A stretch of DNA of 64,000 nt from the NCBI GenBank assembly GCA_047528285.1, contig CP180022.1, positions 1,116,001-1,180,000 on the forward strand, read 5' to 3'. The stretch comes from G047528285 sp047528285 (GTDB lineage: Bacteria; Pseudomonadota; Gammaproteobacteria; Enterobacterales; Enterobacteriaceae). A model generated the notes under the pieces. It was not told the DNA's origin, made no database searches, and was given only the letters and a program-made list of their open reading frames with translations. Shown here in pieces: positions 19,668 through 29,944 of the stretch; within the stretch, counting starts at the first letter, position 1, and each line of letters opens with the position of its first letter. A program made the translations under genes and the position numbers.

Positions 19668-21902
19668 GTTCTTTCTGAAAGAATTTTCATTTTTTTTGTA
19701 CCGCAAAATGAAATTTAAATATGGTAATAATATTAATTTTTAATATACTTAATTGATCTTTTCTGTATAAAAACCATCTTCAAGAGTAAGAAAAGAGAGA
19801 TTAAATATCAATAAAATTACAATTTTGTTGTTTAATATTTAGTCGGTACAATCTATTTTGATAGATGAAATAAATTGAGATTATATATTAAATATCTAGT
19901 AATCGAAAGATTAATAGATAAGTATTAGAAAATATTTAGTTATATTCTAATTGTTTTTAAATAAGACGAAAGAGCATTTATATGTATACATATTATAGAT
20001 ATTTTAAACAACTAAATATAACAACTAACCTATAAAATGTTCTATTTTATTCAATAATAGATGAAAAAATCATGGTTTGATTGAAAGAAATAAATTTTTA
20101 TAAATAAAATATTTTATGTGGATGTGTAAAGTAAAAATTTTGTATGTTTACTCCTTAAGAAAATTTCAGTATCTAATTTAGATAAGTTTAAGAAGATATT
20201 ATAAATTGATGATTCATCAGTTATATAAAATTATGGTTAATATTTATACTAAATAAGTATAATATACTATGATATTTTTATATGTTTTAGTATATATAGA
20301 ATATATAAAAAGCACTTGGGTTACTGTAAAATATATAAAGAGTTTTTTCATCAAAAGCTCTATATTGTTATATCGAAGTTGGTATTTTATATGTCTTATA
20401 GAGAAAATGGTTATGGATTATAAGCGTAATCTATTAGGAAAAATAAAAATGTTATCGAGATTATAATAAGTATAACATAAACAAAAATGTTTTTTGTGTG
20501 TTTGTAAAAGCCTATTAATTTATATGATTTTTAAAACAGAATTAATGTTATTAAACAGTATTGATTTCTATTATTGTATGATTTTCAAAAAAACATTTTG
20601 ATATAGTAGATTACCTGTAATACTTGTTTATATTAAAAACTGTTATTAATATAACAGTATATAATGTGATTAACTAAAATGAAAAAGATATAAATAGGAT
20701 ACAATATAGATTACTTTATATAATTTATTTTGAATTAAAAATAATCAAATGTTTTAGATATATCAGATAGTATGGTGTATTCATTTATATTAATATTAAT
20801 ACAGATCCTTCATTAGGTTTTTTGAATAAATTAAATTTTTAGATAATAGTTAGATTAGATCTATATTTTTAACATTTTGTTTATGGTAAAGATGAAATTT
20901 AAAAACAACTACTAACCAAGTTACAATAAATCCATCAATCATTGAAGTTCTATGAGGGTATAGTTTGATTATTCAGGATATTTTCGCATATAAAATTCGG
21001 ATAGAAAACAATATTTTCTTGAGAGTCATGGGTTAACTTTTGAACTACATAAATATGGTCATGATAAGAGTTCTGATGATAAAATCAGTATATTTTTTCT
21101 TGTACAGCCTTTCAGGGTTTTATTGATTCAATTTTTAAAGTAATGAGCATTACGTAACGTTATCTATACTATCTTCTATTTAGAATGGCGACTGAAGATA
21201 GTTATATCAGTATAAAAACGTTATCATCCGATAATATTATTTATAAGATGATTGATACCAGCTGTCTTAACATTTTTTCATGAATATGAAAAGGACGGCA
21301 TCGCTTGGAGAAGCGATAAACGTAGAATATGGTATGAGCACCATGTGAGCAAAGGAGATAATGTAAAAATATTGGAAATATGTTCTCTCTATACTGATTT
21401 ATCTTTTACTCGACCACACTAGATAAATAGGCTTTGTCAGATTTGATAAATAATATCTATTGATAAATCAAAAAAACTTTTGTTTAAGTAGTAGATGGGA
21501 TACCTTGAAAGAAGGTTCATTAATTAGTAAAATCAGTAGCTGTAATTATTAAATTCCTTTTTAGATATTTACTTATGATTATTTATTTTTACTGATTATC
21601 ATATGTATCATGGTAAGGATTATGATGCAAATTTCACTAAGTGTTTAATCGGATTTTTAATTTAAGAATGCAAAACAGCATTCAGAATTGCGGAACAATT
21701 CTTTCTCTCTTAGAGGCGCATTTGTAATTAGTTCTGATTTGTTTAAAAAATAGATGATAAGTGTCTTATCGGAAAGATATTTTCAATGTATATCTGTCAT
21801 TAAACATAAGAATTCTTTTATTTATTAAAGTATATTTATACTTAAATTCGATTTTTAATAAATTTTATCGAAATATGTTGAATATAAAGCTTCTATTGGA
21901 TA

Positions 21903-22177
21903 TTGCCATTTTGGCATAAACCACTTTTAAAGGAAATTGCTTTTTTGACGCGTCAATGTCGCAGATTTACGCACACATTGTGCGGCGCTTGTTTGTTTCA
22001 AGGTGGGGTTGTTTTTAACAATGTTTTTAATGGTGGGTTTTGGAAAATTGCCGGAGATAATTTTTGCCATTCCTCGGAATTTAATGACGGGTAGGAATAG
22101 AGAGGATCTAGAAATCAAGAATGCATAGCTTCTTATTCATCAGATACAGATTTAATATCACCTCACGGGGTGATATT
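21903..22177. other. Unidentified less-AT patch with open frames on both strands and a hairpin
   Basis: Within the desert this patch has clearly higher GC. Both strands carry stop-free frames of about 60 codons (plus 21903-22094, minus 21927-22118). A third minus-strand frame contains SEEWQKLSPAIFQNPP. It ends at a perfect 9-bp hairpin, AATATCACC/GGTGATATT (22154-22177). I do not recognise a family. It looks like the freshest remnant in the region, perhaps the 3' part of a gene and its terminator. Confidence 0.35.
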
Positions 22178-24578
22178 TCTAACTCTGAATAGACCCCATA
22201 TTTTCGGTGAAGGCAATGACTAACATTAAGCTTATATGACTATATTTAGTGTAATAGATAGTGCACATTTAGAATGCAAAAGTGATGAATAATAATTATA
22301 AAATCGTTAGTATCGAAGAATTTTATGCGTGGTAGGATAATTGAATGGAGAATGTCTAAACAATCAGAAAAAATCAGCGAGAATATTTGTATAGGTGCAC
22401 ATACCTCTTAAGTAATCAGATCGCGTAATTACTGTTTCAGAATCGTTTTAAACGTGTTATCACCGCTTTAGTTAATTAAACACAGATTATTAAATTTACT
22501 TAACCGCGGTTATACTACGCATTGAACGTATCTTGAATGCGAATCAAAGTAATACTGTTTGATTACTCCGTTGTGTGAAAAGTAATAAAATATTTGCTGA
22601 AAGATCCCTCTTCCCCCTCCAGGAAGAAATTATGGTGTTGCCATATAAGTCGTTATAAATAAAGTACTCGATTTCTCCTAGTCCGTGATCCTAACAGTTA
22701 AGGGTATACCACCGCTAAGATAAAAATGCTTACGATAATTAAGAAAGTGAAAATCAGGATTTTTAACATGCTATAGTTATTTATTCATTTCTGTTAAATA
22801 TCATGCATCAAGGTGGCTTTACTTATCAAGAAGAAAAATGTGTAAAGGATTAGTATTGGAAATCCCTTTTAAATTTGTAGCTTTACCAGTCTTTTTTTCA
22901 AGATTATTTAATTTAAATATATTTAAATATTAATGATAAGATTAGGGTAAATTATTTTTATATAAATCAGTACTTCCAGAGTATTTTTTGATATTTTAAA
23001 ATTTTTAATTTTAATTAAAACATAAATAATTAATTATTGATTAATTTAATTTGTATAAATTTTAATTTTTCAAATAAAATTAACTAAAATATGAAATTCA
23101 ATAATAGAAAAATAAATAACTTTTATTATTAAATAATCAAAAAATATAAATTTCTATCTTTCTAAATAAATATTTATAATGAAATTATTAATTTTTAAAA
23201 ATTCCAGATTTGACTTTTCAAATACTGGTTTTAATAAACTTTATTATTTCTTATAAACATATATTCAAAAAATCTTGTTTGCAAGTGGTCCTTATGAAAT
23301 AAGTGGAATTTTTATGGAATTATTAAATACAATTATTACTATAATTTTAATATTTAGTTCTTTCGGCAAAGAAAAAGTTTAAATATGAATTACTAGATTT
23401 TCTAGAGCAGTGATAATAAATCTATTAAACAGAAAGGGTATCTGAAAATATAGGTGGATATTAAGTTATCCATTGCTTCGTGGATGGAAAATATTTTTTG
23501 ATGCTGCTGTTAATCATTTCATTACACGGATATGCCCATGAAGATAATTTTGATAATAAAATCGGTGTGTGGGCTTTGTTTTAAAGTTTAATATGGTTTT
23601 GTTTACTCAATTTTTAAACTTATTGGATTATTATGGATAATTATTAATTAACCTGATACAAGGGATGGTTTATATAGAAAAAACTTAAGATCTTTTGTTG
23701 TTGAAAAATAGATGGGTTTTTGGCATGTCAAGCCAACAAAAATAGAGACCGGTTCTCATAGCTAGTCTGGTAGTAAAGATCGTGATAAATGAAATTATTT
23801 GTGTCGATTTATATTTTATTCGTACTATTTATATCAAGATTTTGTTGAATGTGTTTAATGAAATCTACTGAAAAATTAGAAAATTCTCTACTAAATACGC
23901 TTATAATAAATTTTACAATCACAATTCTTTATTGAAGAAAAATAAATCTGCTGATTTTTTCTGAAAAAATGATGTATTACATTTAGTTTAGTGATTATAA
24001 AGTATATACACCGTTGCATATTATCGGTGTAGGGCAAGCATTTTTAGTATCTAAAATAAAAAATAGGTTATAGCACTTATGATGTGTAAGTTGTAGAGGG
24101 GCTTATTAAAGTGATTAATTGGATTACGTTTGTTATGTATTCTGAATGATATTTATATTTCGTATTCCTAATTCATATCAATTCTATTGGTTAATAGAAA
24201 TTCATTTCAATGTATTTCTTATAGAGAAAATTGGCCTAAAAAGAAATATATTATTATATTCCTAATATGTTAGAAAAGTTTTCGAATTATTAATATATGT
24301 TATGTATCTGAATTCGATTTAATTTCACGAATTTATTTTAAAAATTAATTCTAAGATTGCTTAAAGTTATTTTTATTCATACTTATCTGTGATAGCAAGA
24401 TAAAATCAGTATTTTCTTCACCTCTTGTTTATTTAAAATTTTTAAAGTTTCAAGATGTAAAAGGTTATGTTTATCGTAAAAATTAAGGATATAATTACGA
24501 TAAAGTACATAATAAATTTATTATTAAGCAATAAATCAATCCGATATTGCGATCTGTTTTGGATAAATAAAACTATGA

Positions 24579-25394
24579 TTAATCGAGATTAAGTACATTA
24601 AACATATTAAAAATCCCTTTTTTATAATCGGATAACCAAATTGCTGCGCGAACTGCTCCAATTGAGAATGTCATTCTACTTGAAGCTTTGTGGGTAATCT
24701 CGAGCCGCTCGCCTATCTCAGCAAATATAGCGGTATGCTCACCAACAATGTCTCCAGCTCGTATCGAAGCGAACCCGATACTTTTTTCTTTACGCTTGTA
24801 AGTATTCCCTTTTCGGCCATACTCTGCACATTGAGCCAAGTCGCATCCAAGCGCGCCAGCGATCGTTTCCCCCATGGACAGCGCGGTTCCCGACGGCGCA
24901 TCTAATTTGTGTCGGTGATGTGCTTCGATAATTTCAATATCAGCTTTAGCCCCCATGATCTTAGCTGTTTTTTCCAGAAGCTTAAGCATCAAATTAACTC
25001 CTACGCTAAAGTTGGCGGAAAATACTATGTTTGTTTCTAGCGCTGCAGAGTTGATGGTTTTTTTTTGTATATCGCTGAAACCTGTGGTGCCGATAACGAT
25101 GCCTTTATGATGCTGACGGCAAAAATCCAGATAAGCCAGACTGGCATCTGGACAGGTAAAATCGATGAGAATATCGAAATTATCTTTTATTTCTTCAATA
25201 TTATCGTTAATCATTACCCCTAAAGTGCCGATTCCGGTTAATTCACCAGCATCCACCCCGCATACACCAGAACTAATGCGGCTTAATGCGGCACATAGCT
25301 TACCTTGTTCTGATTTGGCTACTGCTTGGATAAGCTGGCGCCCCATGCGGCCATTAGCGCCGGCAACTGCGATGCGAATTAATTTGTTATTCAT
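24579..25394 (-). CDS. dapB: 4-hydroxy-tetrahydrodipicolinate reductase
   Basis: DapB reduces the DapA product with NAD(P)H to tetrahydrodipicolinate. The 271-residue protein is near the family length (273). The N-terminal Rossmann motif is AVAGANGRMGRQ; IGTTGFS and FSANFSVGVN line the cofactor site. The catalytic and substrate-binding EAHHRHKLDAPSGTAL lies near residues 157-172, followed by GFASIRAGDIVGEHTA and the C-terminal THKASSRMTF. The ribosome site is weak. In Escherichia carAB follow; here the gene is isolated in eroded DNA. With dapA it retains the entry to the lysine/peptidoglycan branch. Confidence 0.96.
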   Translation of the reverse strand: MNNKLIRIAVAGANGRMGRQLIQAVAKSEQGKLCAALSRISSGVCGVDAGELTGIGTLGVMINDNIEEIKDNFDILIDFTCPDASLAYLDFCRQHHKGIVIGTTGFSDIQKKTINSAALETNIVFSANFSVGVNLMLKLLEKTAKIMGAKADIEIIEAHHRHKLDAPSGTALSMGETIAGALGCDLAQCAEYGRKGNTYKRKEKSIGFASIRAGDIVGEHTAIFAEIGERLEITHKASSRMTFSIGAVRAAIWLSDYKKGIFNMFNVLNLD

Positions 25395-26978
25395 AAATAT
25401 TCTTGTTCTCTTGACCTGTCTGTTATTTTTATATTAACTGCGATAAGGCGTTACTGCTAGCAGAAAATCTTCATGATAGTAATTCTATTATAGAGAAAAA
25501 TACTCTATGAGTAACGCTGCTGACAGGTTTTTCTTTTTTTTGTGGGGTAATGTATTTGTTTTAAAATGATTTTTTAAAGGTCAATGCGTTGTTTATGCTT
25601 TCAGGTATCGAAAATCCGTTACACTGAGATATTTTATAAAAACTATCAAATAAAGTTAGGATGACGATGTTTGTAGTTTCTGTAGAGAATTATCGAGAAA
25701 TAACGGCAATTTTTACTAGAATATGCAAGGAATATCTCTTCATTGCGTTATGGAAGTAATATTTTATGTTGTAGTTCTATTGCATTATTCTCTCTAAAGA
25801 AAGTAGCCACTATTAAGCCATTTTCAATTACACTATCTTGTAGAATTATCTCTACTTATGCTTTTTGCTTTGAATTCCCTTCGCTTACAAGAACTCGCTG
25901 GGTATATATTCAATCCTTGATTAAACGGTTATCGCTCATGATAGATAGATATTTTTAGTAAAAAAAATGTTAAAGAAGCAGCATTGCTCAGTAGTTTAGA
26001 GAAACAAGCGACTTAATTATGTGAAGGTTATTGTGTATTAACAGTTGGTGATTATGATTCAGATTTTGTTGATTTTTCATTTTCTAAAGAAAATAATATT
26101 CATTATAAAAAAGATTAATAACATTTGCCTTCGTTACATTAAATTGAGCAGGTATTTTTATGTGATAGCTGCTTACTGTTAGTTATTAAAAATTATATCT
26201 CTTTGTAAGAAATGGATAAAATATAATACCTTTATTTTATTTATCAGGAATTTAATAATTTATACAATAATACTATTATTTATTATCGATGTAGAAAACG
26301 AATGTCCCTGAATATAATAATAACTTTAAGGGAGTTGATATTAATCATGAATACTGATTAGTCAACATATTAAAAAATCATACTGTGGCAGGTATTATGA
26401 ATGCCTATAATACCAAATATAACACTTGTTATCTGTTATGAAGCAGACGAAGAATAGTTTATTATATGTTATAAAGATAACATTGGTAATATTTTTTATT
26501 ACCAATGTATCATTAATGCGTAATTAATCTTATTTTTAGCGTGGAAATTTATAGACAACACAGAAATAAATCAATATTAGTCAAGAAAATTTAACGTGAT
26601 CTTTTATAACTAATGTATAGATAGTTATAAAAATTCTTTGAAGTGATAGACAATAATGTAGTAAGAAGTAGTATATTTAATTAATAAATTAGTATTATTT
26701 AAATTTACCTATCTCACCTCAACCGGCCGGTTGAGGTGAGATCATTTATTTTTCAAAATTAGATTAAGATGAAGTTATTGAATTGTATGTTAGTATCTAT
26801 GAATATCAGTAAATCTAAATAATATTCTAGATACACTAGGTTCATCATTATGACTCCATCAACCAACCATATTTTAATTGTGATGTTGAAAAATAGACCT
26901 ATCGTATAGCATATGTATTATGAATAATAGCGTTACTTTAGATTCGCTTGAATTATAGAAAGATAAATTAGAAATAAA
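25395..26978. other. 1.6 kb AT-rich intergenic region
   Basis: No gene recognised. Some short open runs exist (for example plus 25743-25958) without motifs. I looked for NqrB remains before nqrC and saw none that convince. The notable element is the 32-bp palindrome at 26711-26742. Confidence 0.5.
26711..26742 (+). terminator. 32-bp perfect palindrome, terminator-like
   Basis: ATCTCACCTCAACCGG is followed without spacer by its exact reverse complement CCGGTTGAGGTGAGAT, then CATTTATTTTT. The arms are GC-rich in an A/T desert. As RNA it would fold into a very stable hairpin with a small forced loop followed by a T-rich run, as in an intrinsic terminator. No gene is recognisable upstream, so it may be the surviving terminator of a lost gene, or shield nqrC from read-through. 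Confidence 0.6.
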
Positions 26979-27743
26979 ATGATGAGAAAAAATAAAATTA
27001 TTATTTCATTATTGATGTTATGTTGTGTTTTTTGTTTTTCGGTAATCGCCGTGTATTTTTTAATAAGGGAAAACAATAATGTTTATCTTGCAGATGATCA
27101 GCGAATTGCAGCAATTATTCGGGTTGTCGGGTTGCTCAGGACGGACGATAAAACCAATGTACAGACCATTAAGGACTTGTACCATAATCGAGTCATCGCC
27201 AGGCTGGTCAATTTAGATAACGGTACGTTATTGCCAAATTCCTTTCCTCAGGCCCGGTTAAAATCCTGTAGTAATCTATCGGCAGACCCGGATTTAACGA
27301 AAATCCGCCAACGCTGCAATATTGGAGAGGTTTATTTTCTTCATAAAAAGAATGAAATTCAACAGATTGTACTACCTATTTATGGTAAAGGTGCGAAATC
27401 TATGATGTATGCGTTACTCGCATTGGCTCCAGATGGGCGTACGGTGCAGAATTTGTTTTATTACCAGCAAAATGAAACACCTTTGTTAGGTGCTACTGTG
27501 GAAGATCCAGTTTGGTTACACCAATGGATTGGAAAAAAAATTCTGAATGAGCAGGCACAGCCTGCCTTGAAAGTGGTGCAGCCTAGTTCTAAACATTGTG
27601 ATATTTATACCATTGATGGTATTACAGGAGCAACGATGACATCAGTTGGTGTGGAGAAAAGCGTAAATTTCTGGATGGGTGAGCAGGGTTATGGTCCTTT
27701 TTTACAGCGCTTTATTAAGGATAAAGCTATACCATTTCGTTAA
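26979..27743 (+). CDS. nqrC: Na+-translocating NADH:quinone reductase subunit C, orphan
   Basis: NqrC is a single-span inner-membrane subunit of the sodium pump Na+-NQR and carries covalent FMN. The 254-residue protein has an N-terminal membrane helix (about residues 7-28). Family features are LPIYGKGAKSMMYALLAL, GKKILNEQ, and the FMN attachment motif DGITGATMTS (Thr219 by count), followed by VNFWMGEQGYGPFLQRF. RnfG/RsxG lacks this C-terminus. One conserved segment is altered: ETPLLGATVEDP where relatives have ETPGLGGEVENP. In relatives nqrABCDEF form one operon; here nqrC is alone and both flanks lack nqrB and nqrD. It may be functional with partners encoded elsewhere, or a survivor of a dying operon. 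No clear ribosome site is visible. Confidence 0.85.
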   Translation: MMRKNKIIISLLMLCCVFCFSVIAVYFLIRENNNVYLADDQRIAAIIRVVGLLRTDDKTNVQTIKDLYHNRVIARLVNLDNGTLLPNSFPQARLKSCSNLSADPDLTKIRQRCNIGEVYFLHKKNEIQQIVLPIYGKGAKSMMYALLALAPDGRTVQNLFYYQQNETPLLGATVEDPVWLHQWIGKKILNEQAQPALKVVQPSSKHCDIYTIDGITGATMTSVGVEKSVNFWMGEQGYGPFLQRFIKDKAIPFR

Positions 27744-27927
27744 ATACTATTGCTTTGAGATGAAAATAAAAATAATACCTTGTTAAGGTAGTTAAGGTTA
27801 GATGCCTGATTTTTTATTTGCTTGTGCTACGTAATGCCTGCGATGGAGTTGATGACAGATGGTATTTTATATCAAAAAAGAGAAACAATCTTTGTGGTTT
27901 TGGTGGTAGAAAAACAACTTTAAAACT

Positions 27928-27964
27928 CGCCTATCGGTACTACTAAGAGTAGTACCGATAGGCG
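27928..27964 (-). terminator. 17-bp perfect hairpin downstream of nqrC
   Basis: CGCCTATCGGTACTACT pairs perfectly with AGTAGTACCGATAGGCG around AAG, about 185 bp after nqrC. On the minus strand the stem is followed by AGTTTTAAAGTTGTTTTT, like an intrinsic terminator. On the plus strand no T-run follows, but the stem could still end or protect the nqrC mRNA. A GC-rich stem this long is exceptional in this background. Confidence 0.55.
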
Positions 27965-29127
27965 TCATGATTAAAAATGTGCAGAATATTTATGAGTGAG
28001 AATTGCTGAGATGGAAATCAGCTAAGCTGCTGATGTTGTCTCAAAAAGATATCAGAAATGATATTAAAATAACATAAAATGAACGGAGTATGTGACGAAT
28101 TAAGTAGTTATCTGCTTATAGGCTGCTTGCATTTAATACATAAACATCTTAAAAAATTCAATTTTTACTAAACTTGGAAAGTTTACATATCTATTTTAAG
28201 GGGGCATCGTAAAAAGAGAGAACACTATTCTCGTTAGAGTATCAATGTGGGAACTGTGAAATGGGGAAAAAGTTTCAAAAATCAATAGAAAAGGATTCTA
28301 TTCTTGATGAACAACTTCTAATGTTATTTGAAACAAAGGAAAGGGTGTTTGTTGTGATTTGTTTATTAATTAGCCGATATATCGAGAGAAAATTTATGAA
28401 TCAATTTAAGGCATTGATTATTTTAAATTTTGTCTCTAAAAAGATTATAAACGAGTAGAGAAAAACGAGCAAGCATGGCGGTGATGATAATCAATTAAGA
28501 ATTAATATTAGAACTTTTTTGAAACGTTGCTAAACCTTGAAATTGATTCTTTTCAGGCACCCATATATTGTTTAAAAATGTAGTGAATTGATATACCAAA
28601 AATATCAAGATGGAAATAAGTGTTTGGATATTTCCAATAGCACCGATCTTAGTAGTGTATCTGGTTGTTAAGGATAACGAGAGCCGATTATGTTGCCATA
28701 TTTTTATGCGCGAACTTTTTTCTATATTTTTCCTGTTCGAAAAATTCGCGTATAAAGCAATTAAAGTTTTCAGGAAACGATACTGAAGTCCAAATTAGGA
28801 ATTGGGACATGGACTGGGATAGATCATGGGTAATTCAGTACTCTTAATTATGAATTTCTGTCGAAATTCAAGCACAGCGCTAGCCGAATTGCAAGCAGAT
28901 TATATTTTTAAATTGAGAGGGGTTATTGGGAGCTACTGCTTTCTCCATCCGGTAAAAATGTTGGAGCGAGGATGTATCAAGTACTGCATAAGGAAGACAA
29001 AAAGTGTTGGATCATTAGATTATTATTAGATAATATATATACCATGTATTTAACAGCTCAAATAAAGTAGAATTTTTTGATTATCGCTTTTGCATACTAT
29101 GCTTATTATATCCATTCAATAATTTAT

Positions 29128-29157
29128 TGAAAAGCCTTTCGTAAGAAAGGCTTTTCA
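29128..29157 (+). terminator. Bidirectional intrinsic terminator
   Basis: TGAAAAGCCTTTC and GAAAGGCTTTTCA pair perfectly over 13 bp around GTAA. The A-tract before and T-tract after the GGC/GCC core are the classical bidirectional terminator form. No intact gene ends here; it probably closed the unidentified relic at 28665-29040 and now isolates the iron operon. Confidence 0.7.
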
Positions 29158-29906
29158 TAACAGGCTGCAAACCTTCTTAAGATCTTTAAACTGAAGCTTC
29201 AGTTGTAATAAGAGAAAATTATTTACTGCAATAATCGGAAACGAAGGAAAAATATCCTAAAAGTAGTTTTTGTGTTCTTAAATATCCATTTTAGAGGTTT
29301 CCGGTTAGCAAAAAGTAGATACAGGTCTATATTTACCAGGTTTATTCCGGTAATAATCTAAAAGTAAATTTTTCAGGTCGATCGCTGTTGGAATTTAAAT
29401 CACGGTACTATCATTCAAGATGTGATATGTCTTCTTCCTATTACTCTATTATTTCAATAGAAGGTATAGCCTTTTATTTTTGTGTTTGCGCTTCTATTTT
29501 TTTTGTATTCTATTTGTTAATGGAGTGCTGCTAAATGTTTACTTTAACACGTGGATATTTCGTCAAGCGGAAGTTAATGGTACAAATTTTTGAAATAAGT
29601 ATTCATGTGGTTTTAGCGAACTTGTTATGAATGCTTGCATTGATGATGTATTAAAGTTTGCCTTGTGAAACTAATAGAACAATGATATGAACCCTGTATG
29701 GCGAAAGATAGTTAAATCAGATGTGTAGGGGTTGCCATACGATATTCAATGCGATCTAATGTTTTTATCTCCATTGTTATTATGGGGATTTAAAACTAAG
29801 CTTTTTTAAAATAAGGGCTACGTCAACAAGATCTCACATGGAAATTTAAATATTTTGTCACCGCGTAATATTTTTATGATTGCAGCCATGTACAAATAAC
29901 GAAAAA

Positions 29907-29925
29907 GATTTATCATTATCATTTT
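29907..29925 (-). promoter_or_regulatory. Fur-box-like site before the iron operon
   Basis: The 19 bases read, on the minus strand, AAAATGATAATGATAAATC. They contain consecutive GATAAT/GATAAA hexamers as in the Fur consensus (NATWAT repeats). The site lies 20 bp upstream of the permease start codon, in the right place to overlap the promoter. Iron-dependent repression is inferred from the site and from known Fur control of homologous iron operons. A fur gene is not in the window. Confidence 0.6.
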
Positions 29926-29944
29926 AGATCTAACGGTATGCATT

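Larger units (their letters stand above)
19418..24578. other. 5.2 kb gene desert between rpoD and dapB
   Basis: Only short stop-free runs occur, such as plus 20269-20466, with no family features. carAB follows dapB in Escherichia; I looked for CarA/CarB motifs on the minus strand and found none. Composition is extreme around 22860-23300, nearly all A/T. A less AT-rich patch at about 21900-22180 is described separately. It reads as long-eroded DNA, with no RNA gene recognised. Confidence 0.5.
27744..29906. other. 2.2 kb intergenic region with possible gene relics
   Basis: No intact gene. Around 28665-29040 two overlapping plus-strand frames carry less AT-biased sequence (for example NWDMDWDRSW and LAELQADYIFKLRG) and are followed by a strong terminator at 29128. 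This pattern suggests a recently lost plus-strand gene that I cannot identify. No NqrD-like sequence follows nqrC. A 16-bp palindrome, AACTGAAGCTTCAGTT, lies at 29189-29204. Confidence 0.4.

Noticed and set aside
20269..20466. 65-codon frame in the rpoD-dapB desert
   Set aside because: Almost pure A/T codons (Ile, Lys, Tyr, Phe); no motif.
19418..24578. carA/carB relics downstream of dapB
   Set aside because: Expected by synteny but no CarA or CarB motif could be read in any frame.
26979..27743. RnfG/RsxG as alternative to NqrC
   Set aside because: The C-terminal VNFWMGEQGYGPFLQRF and the N-terminal part fit NqrC, not RnfG.
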